From: Taxawa tesnikishii (nom. ined.)
Lineage: Eukaryota; Ascomycota; Dothideomycetes; Dothideales
Length of the DNA: 64,000 nucleotides
Assembly: GCA_030247885.1 (NCBI GenBank)
Contig: JAPDRO010000003.1
Location: 310,001-374,000, forward strand
Reading direction: 5' to 3'
This document shows, piece by piece, positions 12,008 through 23,285 of this stretch. Position 1 is the first letter of the stretch; each line of letters starts with the position of its first letter. The position numbers were made by a program, and so were the translations under genes. Below the pieces are notes generated by a model. The model searched no databases. It had not been told where the DNA came from and saw only the letters and a list, made by a program, of their open reading frames with translations.

Positions 12008-14188
12008 ATGGAGAGGATCACGGATAAGATTGCTGCGCTGCCGCAGGACGGCACCTACTTCTCGCTCGAGTTCTTCCCGCCGAAGACGCAGCAGGTGCGT
12101 AGGATATACCGTCTTGCTGCTACTGCTAATCACAACCTAGGGTTTTGCCAATCTCCATGCCCGTCTCTCGCGCATGTCGCATTCTTTGCGACCTCTGTTC
12201 GTCAACATAACATGGGGCGCTGGTGGAAGTACATCTGACAAATCGCTTGCCCTGGCCGAACTCACCCAGCGCCAACTGAGGCTCACGACATGCCTGCACC
12301 TGACATGTACGAACATGTCCAGGAAGCTCATTGACGAGACGTTAGAGAAGGCGAAAGCATTGGGGGTTAGAAACATCCTGGCGTTGAGAGGGGACCCGCC
12401 ACGGAGCGAAGAGTACAGGGCAGAGAAGAGCGTGGAGCCGGAGAACGAGGACGATGATAGTAACAAGGACTTCTCCTACGCTGTGGATCTAGTCAAGTAT
12501 ATACGGAAGGAGTATGGCGATTATTTCTGTGTTGGAGTTGCTGGATACCCGGAAGGCCATTCGGAAGAGTCGCATCCCGAACACCAAAGCGCTGAGAACG
12601 ACCTACCTTATCTGGTAGAGAAGACGAAGGCTGGGGCGGACTTTATAATGACACAGCTGTTCTACGACGTGCAAGCATTTGATCAGTATGAGAAGACGTT
12701 ACGAGAACACGAGAGCGGCCTCTTCAAGAACATCCCGTTAATCCCTGGGTTGATGCCGATCCAAAGTTACCAAGTTCTGCGCAGGACGACAAAGCTAAGC
12801 CATGCAAGATTACCTCCAGAGATGCTCAGCAGGCTGGATGCAGTCAAAGGGGACGACGAGGCAGTAAAACGCGAAGGCGTCAACATTCTGAGCGAAATGG
12901 TCGAGCACATGAAGTCCACCACCAGCAACCGGCCAAAGGGCTTTCACTTCTACACATTGAACCTTGAAAAGGCCGTAGCACACGTCCTGGAGCGCTGCAA
13001 CCTCATTCCCGTCTCCACACCCGCCATTCAAGTCACCGACGACTCCGCCATCTCCGACACCGAAACCGACGGCTTCCTTCTCGTCAATGGCGGTGACAGC
13101 CAACAGGCCAAGCAGCGCCGCAAATCCTCAACAACCAACTCCCAGCCCCGTAACCGCGTGATTGTAGATCGGGACCGCGCGCTCTCGTCCAGCAGCGCGA
13201 ACAGCGGTTACGAGGCGCCGGACGACGAAGCCGGCATCCCCAGCGACAACCCGACCTCGCGCGCGAACGCCCTCGCCATCTCCGAAGGCGAAGGTACACT
13301 GGGCCGCGAAGCGACGTGGGACGATTTCCCCAACGGACGGTGGGGTGACGCACGCTCGCCCGCCTACGGAGAGATTGACGGATACGGCGTCAGCCTGCAC
13401 GTGTCGATTCCTAACGCGCTCAGGCTTTGGGATCGTCCGAGCAGCGAGGCGGATATCACGAGTATCTTTGAGAGACACGTGAGGGGCGAATTGGAGGCGA
13501 TTCCGTGGAGCGAGGAGGGCTTGAGTGAGGAGACGGGCACGATTAGGGAGGAGCTGGCGGGGCTGATCAGGAAGGGTTGGTGGACGGTGGCGAGCCAGCC
13601 GGCGGTTAATGGCGTGCAGAGCCAGGATCGGGTGTTTGGGTGGGGGCCGAAGAATGGGTTTGTTTTCCAGAAGGTGAGTCCGGTCGTCTTTTCGCACGTG
13701 TTGCACAACGCCCGAGATTGGAGTCTGACGTGTGCCCGACAAGCCTTTTGTGGAGTTCTTCCTGTCGAACGAGGACTGGGAGCGGTTGAAGCAAAAGCTC
13801 GATGACAATGAGGAGGTCACTTATTTCGCCGGCAACGCAATCGGCGACTTCGAGGCTTCGGATATCGAGAGCGTGAACCCGGTCACCTGGGGTTGTTTCA
13901 CCGGCAAGGAGTAAGCCATCCAATGCACTTCACCTTCATTTGGCTTGACCCGCATGCTGACCCCGCTTCATCAGGATCATTACCCCTACAATCATCGAGG
14001 CTGTCAGTTTCCGTGCCTGGTTGGAAGAGGCGTTTGGGATCTGGAGCGAGTGGCAACGCGTCTATCCGCAGGAATCGCCTTCGAGCAAGTTGATGAGCAG
14101 GATCAAGCAAACTTATTGGTTGGTCAATGTTATTCATCATGGATTCTTGGATAAGGATGCGCTGTGGAAGATGCTGCTCGATGCTTAG
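12008..14188 (+). CDS. MET12: methylenetetrahydrofolate reductase, Met12 type
   Basis: Reduces 5,10-methylene-THF to 5-methyl-THF for methionine synthesis, in the cytosol. Four exons: 12008..12094, 12141..13673, 13744..13910, 13975..14188; product 666 aa. The N-terminal FAD/folate barrel shows SLEFFPPKT, VNITWGAGGS, CLHLTCTN, NILALRGDPP, GVAGYPEGH, ADFIMTQLFYD and KGFHFYTLNLEKA. A disordered Ser/Asp-rich linker follows at about residues 330-420. The C-terminal regulatory half starts at TLGREATWDDFPNGRWGD and includes SPAYGEIDGYG, FGWGPKNGF, FVEFFLSNEDW and WSEWQRVYP. SLEFFPPKT, FVNITWGAGG and the WSEW ending resemble yeast Met12 more than Met13, so this is the Met12-type paralogue. All four exons join in phase with no frame break. 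Confidence 0.95.
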
Positions 14189-15024
14189 AGTGTAGGAGGG
14201 AGGTACGCATCTGTTCGGACTCCATGGGATGGCGTCTTTATGCTCGGGTTGTGCGGTGGTTGGAGCGATGCATATATGTAAAGCAAACGGAGTTTCTTGC
14301 TGCATTTGCTGGTCCGGAATATGGTACGGGCGTCGGGAGAAGATCAGTTTTTAATGCTCTTCTGGAATCAATTAGGTGGGGCCTGTGAAGGTCGGTTTAG
14401 ATTCATTGTGACGCTGCCGTACACATAGGTTGTGGCGAAACACACCATATCTAAGCTGGAAGTCTCAAGAGATGCCGGTAACGCGTATTTTATTGCCTGT
14501 TTTCGAAGGTCAAGCTTCGGTGGCTGGCAAAGTTCTGCCTCAATACAAAGATCTTTTGCTGTTAGTCGTGTAGCGACACTCGTGCTCTCAAGTGTGGTCC
14601 GGCAGGTTCTTCTCGACCACCTCATTCAGCTCGTTGACTGCGCCGATTGGATTCTTCATCATGCGAACGATGTCTATCGCTCTGATGGTGACCATCATCC
14701 GCATTGTTTCGGGCTCAGCTTCTGGTGATGTCGTAACATAGCAGCTGATTTGGTCGTCGTTGCCGGGTTCTCCAAATGCTTGCGTGTAATGCTCGTTGGT
14801 CCCGTGAGCGATAGAGTCTTCGTCAATGTATGTGGTGTGGTAGCCCTCCCACAGCTGTGTGAGGTCCGTGTCTCTTCGTCGACCTGTTCCTTCCTGATGC
14901 CGGTCATTGCTTTCTTGGTCGATGAAGGGGCGATCAGACTAGCTTCTTTAGCCAGACGCTTCTATGCGTTTGCGAACGCCGGTTTTGGGCATGGAGGGCG
15001 CGAAGTGTTTGCGTCGATCATTAC

Positions 15025-15430
15025 TCAGATGTCCGCAACTTTTTCATCCCAGTTCATCGCCTTCCATCCTTTCTTGCTAATAGACTCCTTCTTGATTGCA
15101 TTGATCTTCTCCAGAGAGTTGAGCACTGTTGAGAAGTATGCCTCTCTTCGCACGCCGCATGCTGGGTGTCTCGAATGATTATTTGTCTTGTTGTAGTACA
15201 CCATCAGCCCTCGGTATACGCTTCTGAGAATTGCTGTGAATTGCTGTTCATACGGTCGCTGTTCGAAGATCGTCCGCGGGCCCGATTTCTCCAAATCAAG
15301 TCTGCTATCTCATGCAGCACCTCCAGGAGTTTTGAAACCCCGTCAGCAAAGTCTGCTATCCTCACTTCACCCCAAATCATGAGCCGTGCGCTAGCATGGC
15401 ATCTGGCGTCGAACTTCTCGGGGTCATGCG
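15025..15430 (-). pseudogene. possible decayed gene fragment, helical
   Basis: Two minus-strand open stretches in different frames read as amphipathic helical protein: one contains IWGEVRIADFADGVSKLLEV, the next FEQRPYEQQFTAILRSVYRG. The alternation of acidic, basic and leucine residues resembles the helical N-terminal domains of fungal STAND/NLR-like proteins, but this is an impression, not a match to a named motif. No start, splice pattern or downstream nucleotide-binding domain is visible. It may simply be non-coding. Confidence 0.2.
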
Positions 15431-18400
15431 TCGAGTCGAGTGTTGTTTTCCGGACCGAAGACGTATCCGCAGATTGCGGCGAGGGCGAGGGACTGGAACG
15501 TGACTATATAGCAATTAGAGAGCGTTGTTTTGGAGAACAAGAGAACGCTATCGTGAAAGGTGACCACCTACGAAGGAGGGCGTGCATTTTGTACATTTCG
15601 CATGTCCTCAAAGAGCCCTTGTAGCTGTTTGATGCAATCGTCTCAATCTAGAGACCCTAGGCTAGATTGGAAAGTGCCGGTAGGCAAAAGAGATAGTGCT
15701 CCTGATAGAGGGCTACGGGAACACGTGGACGCGAATGCTCTGAACAATGCAGGGCAAAAGGGAGGTCTTGCTGTGTGGTTTGTTGCTGCGAATGCAGATA
15801 GTAGCTAAAGCAAGAGCAGGTTTTGTTCTGGGCAATGGTGAAGCAAAAGAATATGTCGCGCCAGGAAAAGAAAAGGGCAAAAGAACACCCGCGTCAGCGG
15901 TAGAACAAATCTCGCACACGGAGATTTACTTCTTGCAGGGGCAGATAATGAGAAGACGAATATGAAGGGGAAGACGAGGGTGGGAATCGAACCCGAGCTG
16001 TTGGTTAGTTGTTGCCGTGCCACTGCCGCCGCCGCCGCTAGTTAGGGAAGAATGTTGAGGGGGAAGACTTACCTCTGCTTGCGCCTCCATGCCGGAAACC
16101 GGACATTTCATAGGCAACAGTAGCTCTAGTTAGCAGCCATTAAATAGTTTGGCTCCCTCTTACTCCTCTTCCTCATAAACGAGCCTCCCTGGGGTCATTC
16201 TCCTCTATAAGTTACCAACTCCACTTGATGATATTCTGCAGCCCTTCTTGGTACTCCCTGGATGTCCCATAACGTCGTTGAGTTCTTGTTGTTGTTGTGG
16301 TAGGGCCCGTTATTCAACTCATTACCGCTCCAGCGGACTTGTAGCCGCCAAGCCAGCTCCATCCATTTCCTCATCACCGAAACACAACAACACCTACATC
16401 ACTGACCAAGGACGAACAATGAAGAATTAGGACCATGAGAAACACTTACGAGGAACCAGCAGTATTGGAATCAGGCCAGAAACCTTCTTTTCACCCCCTT
16501 TCACCATGTCAACGCCAACCTCTCCATGGCAGCTTGTTCACGCAACACGAAGACGATCGCTCCTGTACGCCGCATCAAACTCCATACGTCTGGTCACGTA
16601 TCTTTCGCTCTACGTCTGCCATTGCGTCCTCTCTTGCTCATACACCCGCAAGACTCGACAGACTCGCCGCTTTTCCTGAAACATCCTTCATCATGCGCCT
16701 ACAGCTCCACGACCGGCGTACTATTTCCACCACAAGTATGCGAACGAGTGGAGTGGCGCTTACAGAGCAAGCGTTCTCAACAACGCAGCAACATGCTTGG
16801 GGACAACACTGAGCGGGTCTGAATCTAGACCAGGGACTGCACTGAAGAAGGATCCAGGTTAGGACACAATCTTACCGCCCCTGCGATCGAGGTCTCAGCA
16901 GTTGACCACTCGTTTCACAGCGACGGTCTGCTAGAGTCATGTGGCAGGATCTTCACACGGCTGCAGGTTTCCCTCGATATCGGCGCACACCCAGAGGAAG
17001 CGGAGGCATCGCGTGTTGCCCGAAACATGGAGAGATCTGACCCAAGCTGTTTACAGCATTGGTGCAGGCCTTTCCTGCCCTTGCTGGCTGGCACTTTTCG
17101 ACACGGCGGTGCGTCGAGTCGCTGAAACTTTCAAGCGATGTGGACACTGGAGGAATTGCTGAGGGTTGGGCGGCTTCGAGGCAGAAGGAGAAAGGTTGAA
17201 GCATTACACAGACTCGGTAGACGGCTGTTTAGACGGCAAAAGCTCGAGTGCAGTGTCAAATGGGTCGAGATAAGCATTGTGCCTGAATTGCTGGATCGAC
17301 CCGTTCGTTCCTTCCCCTGAATGGTTTGGCGCGAACCAGTGGGTGGGGAAGGAACGCTTCACCTTGACCCGAGCGCCCGAAAGCCTTGCTGTAACTGCCT
17401 GGTTCGCACGAACAACCGCTCATCGCGCCTTTGTTGCAACATCCTGCAAATCTTTGGCAACTTTAGTCCGCGATGCTGGTTCGAAGGGCGTGACCATGGG
17501 GCTCGCCATGGCTGAGGCTTGCTCACCGCGCGACCGGCTGTGTCAACTCCTATCACTACCTTTTGCTGGCTTTCCAGCAGCTGCTGCAGCACCTCATGCG
17601 CCGCGACAGCTCTCGGCGTCCCTTGACGTCACGTTCGATCTGTCGATGAAGGGCCACTCTTTGTTGCACAACTCCCGGGCCTCACTTTCTGGACATCGAG
17701 TGACAGTACAGCTGCCGGTATCGCGACTTTGAAGCGCATAGCTCGCACGCTTGTCAGAGCAGCGATACTGGAAAGAAAGACGCTAGGGATGTGGTATAAC
17801 ATGAAATGAACCAATGACGAGCTTGTACTGGCGCTGCTCATCAGACAACCGTCGACCACGCGCGATCGTAGAGCATCAACACCTCCCGCGGAGCCGCTCG
17901 CATCAGGTCCACGGAGTAAGGAAAGCACTTTGCGGAAACAACACCCATTGCCGACCAGCAGCTTGCTTCAGAAGCCTCGACCACTCCTTCTCCACGATCG
18001 ACGAAGCACATCAACTGTACTTCCAGCGGCGAGAACTGGACACCGGAGCGCGTGTAAGAGAGCCGGGGCACGTTTAGGTGCAACTGTGCATGCAGACAAC
18101 CATTCAGCTTGATTCAGGTCATGCTTGACCATGCGTTGATGGCCTTGAAAGCGCCCAGCAAGGGGTGTGTTGGCTCGAGAAGGACGTCAAAACGCATCAG
18201 CATCCCAACACTGGACCCTCGCCATACCACAACAGCTGAGCAAGACACCGAAACAACCAAAGCGGAACATGCAATGGAACCGTCGTACAAGCAGCGAATC
18301 TTGGTAACAGTGCAGAAGAGCTTGGATGCGTGCATCATAGAAGCGTGAATCGTGCAAGTTCCTGGAAGACCAGATGCGTTGGAAAATGCTGGAATCAATC

Positions 18401-19239
18401 AACAGCTGCTGGTCGGTCAGACACCGTACTCGCAACGCCCTCATTTCCTTCCCGGACTGTTCAGCGGTATGTCGCGCTTGCAACTCGCAGAAAGAACCCA
18501 GGTAGCGTCCAAGAGAAGTCGATCTCGGCGTACACCGGATTAGACCAAAACTGGTCTTCGACACGAACTGCATCTGAGCGACAGGCCAAATAGCTGCAAC
18601 CGGTACTGCCAGCATCTCAGCCACTGTTTCATCGCCAGGCTCGAATGATGAAGGCAGTCTCTATCCAAATTCAGAAGGCGGGGACTGTGGCTGGATGTAC
18701 GGCCTTGTGCTTCTGGTGGGAATTGCATTGACCCGCCACCAAACAGCTGCGGCCTGCACTCCGAGCACTGAAGCCGCTATCTCAACATCAGGCCCGAATG
18801 CTGAACGAAAGTTCCTATAACCGTCCAAAAAGCTGAGGCTACGGTTGGACGAATTTCTTTATGTTGTTGATGGAGGCTGCAATGAGCCATCAGCTGTTCG
18901 CTCTGGACCATAGCTGCCCATACAGCTATTCATGGTGGCACAGCTTCAATGACCCGAGCAGCAGAGCTTTGCCTCACGACAATTCCTGTCGTCTCTTCAA
19001 GCATGCAGGAAGAGGGATGTACGTTGTCGGTGAACTGTTGGCGGTCTATATATCCCGGAAGAAAAAGGGAAAAGTTCTCCACCGGCCGTTGTACAAACAT
19101 GACAGCAATTACTTTCCGCCGGCATTTTGACAGGACAACCTCATGTTCAAAAAGAAAGGAGAAGCAGCATGCAGCCCAATCAAGTGTACTGCCCCCGAAA
19201 AGAGTACCTCAGCCAATCCTTGCTATGTCTATCCGGTTT

Positions 19240-20440
19240 GGCGGAGCATGTGGTGCCCAGTCGGCTCGCTTGCCTTGTCATGGACGAGTGAAATGGACAC
19301 AAACAACTTCTGTTCACCGCTGATAATGCCATCATTCAGCGGCTTGTAACAAGCTGGACGGCCGACCTTTATCCCTTCTTGCATCCTTTTTATGATGTCC
19401 GGCCACTGCTCTAAAGACTGTTGCAAGCCAGTGTTGTCGTCTAGCGCTCAGGCTGTGTTGATTGATGTTCAACCCGAATGAAGCGCCATGACCTCGGAGG
19501 GCATGCTCCAGCCATCCATCGCTTCATCTCCCCGGCTTTTGTAGCGTACGTGGTGATCTGTCGCCCCGCTTGCCTTTCTATCGACAACAATGAGGGATGC
19601 AAACAGTTGCGGCGGCTGATGATGACAATTTGCGTTCGGTGGCCTGCAGCAAGCCGCGCGAAGAGACTTCGTTCTCCTTGCGCTCTGATAATGGCATATG
19701 ATCAACATGCCGAGGACTGTTGCAAGTCAACGTTGTCATCTCGCGCTCCGGTTGCGTCGGCCACTGCCTGCCCTGGGTGCTGTCGTTAATGGCGGAACAG
19801 CGCCGTTGCGGCCATCCCTGTCCATGTGTGCGAAATGCACAGCATCAATAGTCCCTTCTCGTGCGCGCATACGCCTTGTTGTGGAGAGGAGCAGGCATGT
19901 TTGCTGTCTGGTCGGTTGCTGCCTCGTGTGTTGTGGTCGCTGTCGCACCCAATCGCGCCGGTGTAGCGTATCGCGCTATTGTATGCGGGCCTTACGGCAT
20001 GCGGTCACTGCTTTCGGTGTTGTTCCAAGGCGACGTTGTCACCCAGCGCTCGGATTAAGTCGATCGAGCTCAAAAGCATGTCGCTGTTGGTGCCGGAGGT
20101 GCGTCGTTGCGGTTATCTTCGCTCACACGCGAAATGCCTGGCAGCACCAGTTCCCCTTCATGCACAGCATCGCCTTGTAGTGGATGTGGATCGGCGTGCA
20201 GGACTCTTCGATGGGATGCTGCTTCGCGCGCTGTGGTCGCTGTCGCGCTCCATCACGTTCATGCAGCGCACCGCGTTATTGTATGTGGATGTTCACGCCC
20301 CTCGTCCTCGCCTCGCTTCCGGCATTTTTGTGCGGTCTTGTCGTGTGTCAGCGTACAGGGCGAGGTATGAGGGAACGCGCTTTGTCTGGTTGCACCACCA
20401 AGGACCGGGCGACGCAAAGCGGCTTTGTCGATGAGCATTG
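19240..20440. repeat. eroded tandem array, about 300-bp unit, four copies
   Basis: Direct reading at 300-bp offsets shows the same landmarks. Near 19267, 19567, 19870 and 20168 lies a CGCTTGCC / TACGCCTTG / ATCGCCTTG segment followed by GTGGA-like sequence. Near 19420, 19720 and 20026 lies ACTGTTGCAAG or TTGTTCCAAGG, then GTTGTC and AGCGCTC. TGTGGTCGCTGTCGC occurs at about 19933 and 20231, and CGTTGCGG at about 19804 and 20105. Copies are strongly diverged. Similar motifs at 18.4-19.0 kb suggest older copies upstream. There is no long open frame through the units and no terminal repeats, so this looks like an old satellite-like or segmental tandem duplication. Confidence 0.65.
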
Positions 20441-20497
20441 ATGCAGAGGAATCACCGCAGTGCTTGCTCAAGGCATCGGGCTAGAACCCGCGAGAAT

Positions 20498-20680
20498 CTA
20501 GACTGGGTTCTGCGCTATAGCGTCCAAGGGTATGTCGTTGGCTGGTCTGTCGCGCAACCAGCGGCGTAACAAGGAGACGCGGCCTCTGACCCATCGGATG
20601 AGTAGTAGGAACAGGCAGAGGATGAGGCAGCCGACGAGGCCGAAAACAAGGAAAGGGACCCAGTCTGCGAAACTGGCCAT
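20498..20680 (-). CDS. small single-pass membrane protein, hypothetical
   Basis: A 60-codon ORF from the ATG at 20680. It reads MASFADWVPF, then a strongly hydrophobic segment LVFGLVGCLILCLFLLLI (residues about 11-28), then the basic stretch RWVRGRVSLLRRWLRDR. That is a plausible single membrane span with a positive cytosolic flank. An in-frame upstream extension also exists. I know of no family. It lies beside the degenerate repeat array, so it may be fortuitous. Confidence 0.3.
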   Translation of the reverse strand: MASFADWVPFLVFGLVGCLILCLFLLLIRWVRGRVSLLRRWLRDRPANDIPLDAIAQNPV

Positions 20681-21170
20681 AGCGTGTGGTTGCTTGATGG
20701 CGTGGTGTTGTTGTGGTGAGCTATTTGCGTTGATGGCTGTGGAGATGTGATGTGGTGATGGTAGAGGCGTGAGTGCTGCGATGAACAACAACACTACATC
20801 GCAGCACTGGGTAAGTTTGAGCACGGCTTCCGCTGCATGGGGATACGGACCACCGAACCAGAGGCATATAATATGCTAAGTTGGAGGTTTCTTCCACCTT
20901 CGGGCACAATGGCTGGGGCAGAGCAGAGCGCAGTGGCTGGCAACCACTGCTTCTGCACCAACACGCTAATACCTTCTACGTAGAGATACGCTACATGCTC
21001 ATCCGAACCGTTAGGGGTAACCGAGAAAACCCATCTTTTTCGCAACTTGATCGGGGTTCGATTCAATGCTACGTCGGCTTCGCCCCTTTTTGCTTCCGGA
21101 GTGTCCTGACGCTCCTCACATCATATACACGCAACACGCGAGCTACACAACTTGCTAGAGTTTCGGGAGG

Positions 21171-21510
21171 TGCTTCCTTTGCTCCTCTGGTACGCGCAGC
21201 TTCTATTGATGCTGCTTTGTCAGCTGTTGGACTGTGGTAGGTACAAAGAGGCGACTGTGTAAAGTGCGATTCTCCGCCGTAACACAGTTCGGACTGTTGA
21301 CTATGCAGGATCCTCCCTGCTGCCCTTCGTGCGCTCTGCGTGTGCCATACGTGCGGGATGCATCTCGTTAAAGCATGAGAAGGCACTTCTTTCAATCCTC
21401 TGGTACGTGGTGCTTACACATCATTTGGTCTATGGTAAGTACAAAAAGATGGATGAGTGAAGCGGAATCCCCTGCAGCCACACGGGTCCGATTACTGATT
21501 GTACGGTCTC
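21171..21510. repeat. degenerate local duplication
   Basis: The segment from about 21171 (CTCCTCTGGTACGCG, later GTGGTAGGTACAAAGAGG) recurs from about 21384 (ATCCTCTGGTACGTGG, later TATGGTAAGTACAAAAAG). The two halves keep order and similar spacing but differ at many positions. It looks like an old tandem duplication in non-coding DNA. Confidence 0.4.
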
Positions 21511-22336
21511 AATAAGACGGCCCAGTATGCGCAAAGACGTGAGTACGTCTGGCTAAACTATTTGATTTGCAAAAGTTGAGATTTCTACCATCTGTTAGGG
21601 TCTATTCCGGAAACAGATCTTCTGCGTGATGGCGCAGTCGTATGCTGATATCTATAGATGGGCAACGGGCAACAGAGCACTAACGTGATACACTACAGCA
21701 TGTAAACACACGCGAGCAGATGCTAACCGGTTTCCTCAACAGATCCCAGTTCAAACCCCCGACTGATCGTGTCTTGCGACGGGTAATCCGCAAGCACCTT
21801 TTTATTGCCTATCCTTTCGCTTCTCCTTCTTTCTTTTTCTTCCGCACCCATTCTACCCTAATATTCGTCGCTTAGCCAAGGTTCTTCTCATTTCGTGCTC
21901 TCGCAAGGTCTCAGGAGCCTTTCTCATATCTAACAAAAGGCGAGCCATTTTCTGTGTGCATTAGTGGTAGTAGCATGTCTCAGTTCTACCGAAGCCCGTC
22001 TGAGGTCGCGATTCGTTCTCCCCTTCACGTGTCTCACTTGAGTTTACTCTTCCGCAGGCCTGTGTGACCATAAGAAACAAGCTCTTCGCCGTTTGATATA
22101 GATTTACCAGCGACTTCTGGAGGATCTTGAAGAGAGCAGAGCGGAACGTTCGATATTGTCCACGTAGCTACTCTTGCAACAATCATCACAGTTCTCAGTT
22201 GCAGTCACATCACTTGCATGCACTCTCCCAAAATTACTTATTACACCGCGAAACCACTGAGCATCCTTCCCTCCCTCAATCCACCACTTTGCGCACTCCT
22301 CCCACAGACCTTCTGCACCACGAACAAGCCAGCAAC

Positions 22337-22617
22337 ATGGCCCAACAACCGCCACAACCAAACACTCTGCGCTCCATCGCCGACAGAGATTCCGACATCT
22401 GGCAGTACGTCCATGCGACGAGAGGAGAAGTCGGGATCACGCATGTTCTGTGCATCTCAGCGACCGCGCCTGATCCGGTCGAGGAGGAGGAAGATGATGA
22501 TGAGGGGAGGATGAAAAGCAGTCTCCTGCTGCTGTACACCCGCGGCCTTCCAGACGTAGGCGCCGGTGGGAGAAGGTCAAGAGGGCTGTGAGACGCCTTC
22601 ATGGGCGCCGCGGATGA
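22337..22617 (+). CDS. small hypothetical acidic protein
   Basis: Open from the ATG at 22337 (MAQQPPQPNTLRSIADRDSD). The middle contains a run of Glu/Asp (PVEEEEDDDEGR) followed by MKSSLLLLYTRGLPD. As given, the frame ends after RRSRGL at about 22591. If one G is missing from the GGG run near 22568..22570, as in other genes here, it continues as EKVKRAVRRLHGRRG to the stop at 22615..22617, about 93 aa. The sequence looks protein-like rather than random, but I know no family for it. Confidence 0.4.
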
Positions 22618-23285
22618 GGTAGGAGTGTTCTGGAGCTTCAACAGACCGCTTGCTGACTGGTTTCGTGCCAGGATACACGGGGAGCGCTGGAGTCTATGAC
22701 GAGGCGAGGAGTCCAATAAGTATGGAGTCATACTACGATGGGGCTTTTGGGAGGCTCTGCATCCTGATTCGCTGGAAGCAACTGCATTGAGTGAATGATA
22801 CCCCCGTCACAACGAGCAACCTTCGGTACCTAACGTTTGCTCTCTCTCCTGCATTTCGATGGGCACATTTGCGACAGTGTTTTCACCCGTATGCTTGCTG
22901 GTTGATGCCGTCACCGTTGCTTTCCTCTATTGCTGCCGCTCAAAGAGGCTGTCTGCAGATCACTCTCATTGCGGAATACTGCAGAGAGCACAGAGATGTG
23001 TACAAAGACAAATGTCCATCAAGAGAAAAAATATATCATAGCAGGAGTCCTAGAAGAATTGTGCCACTCCAGGCGGGAAGAGAATGCGTCCAGCGAGTGG
23101 TATCTCAATCTCTAGTATCCGCTTCATGCTCCCTTATGTTTCATCTCCCGCATTCCGGCAAGTGCACACTACCGAGAGGCTCGGCTGCAGGAGTGCTGTC
23201 ATTCGTATCCACAGTTCACTTGCACCGGACGAGGAGCGAATCATAGAGCACGATTGATCGTATACTGAATATCAATTGTAAAAAA
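22618..23285. other. intergenic sequence
   Basis: 668 bp between the small ORF and the 3' end of the cellobiose dehydrogenase gene. Nothing recognisable. Confidence 0.45.

Larger units (their letters stand above)
14189..22336. other. 8-kb gene-poor interval
   Basis: No intact recognisable gene in 8.1 kb, while the rest of the window carries a gene every 2 to 3 kb. It holds an eroded tandem array (19240..20440), a weaker local duplication (21171..21510), a possible decayed gene (15025..15430, minus) and one small membrane-protein ORF (20498..20680, minus). At 15.93-16.12 kb on the minus strand a GTAAGT..CAACAG intron would join two tiny exons into a 36-codon ORF; I do not trust it as a gene. 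I saw no terminal repeats, transposase or reverse transcriptase motifs. Confidence 0.55.

Noticed and set aside
15926-16117. Tiny spliced ORF with a good GTAAGT donor and CAACAG acceptor.
   Set aside because: Only 36 codons, no family, and such splice pairs arise by chance in an 8-kb non-coding region.
15960-16130. Possible tRNA on the minus strand: GGGTTCGATTCCC matches the B-box/T-loop consensus.
   Set aside because: The T-stem flanks do not pair (TCGGG against CCCAC), no A-box or D-arm lies at the right distance, and no 5' strand complements the 3' acceptor CCTCGTC.
14189-22336. Transposon or virus-like remnant in the gene desert.
   Set aside because: No transposase, integrase, reverse transcriptase or capsid-like motif, no terminal repeats, and no strong AT shift of the kind left by repeat-induced point mutation.
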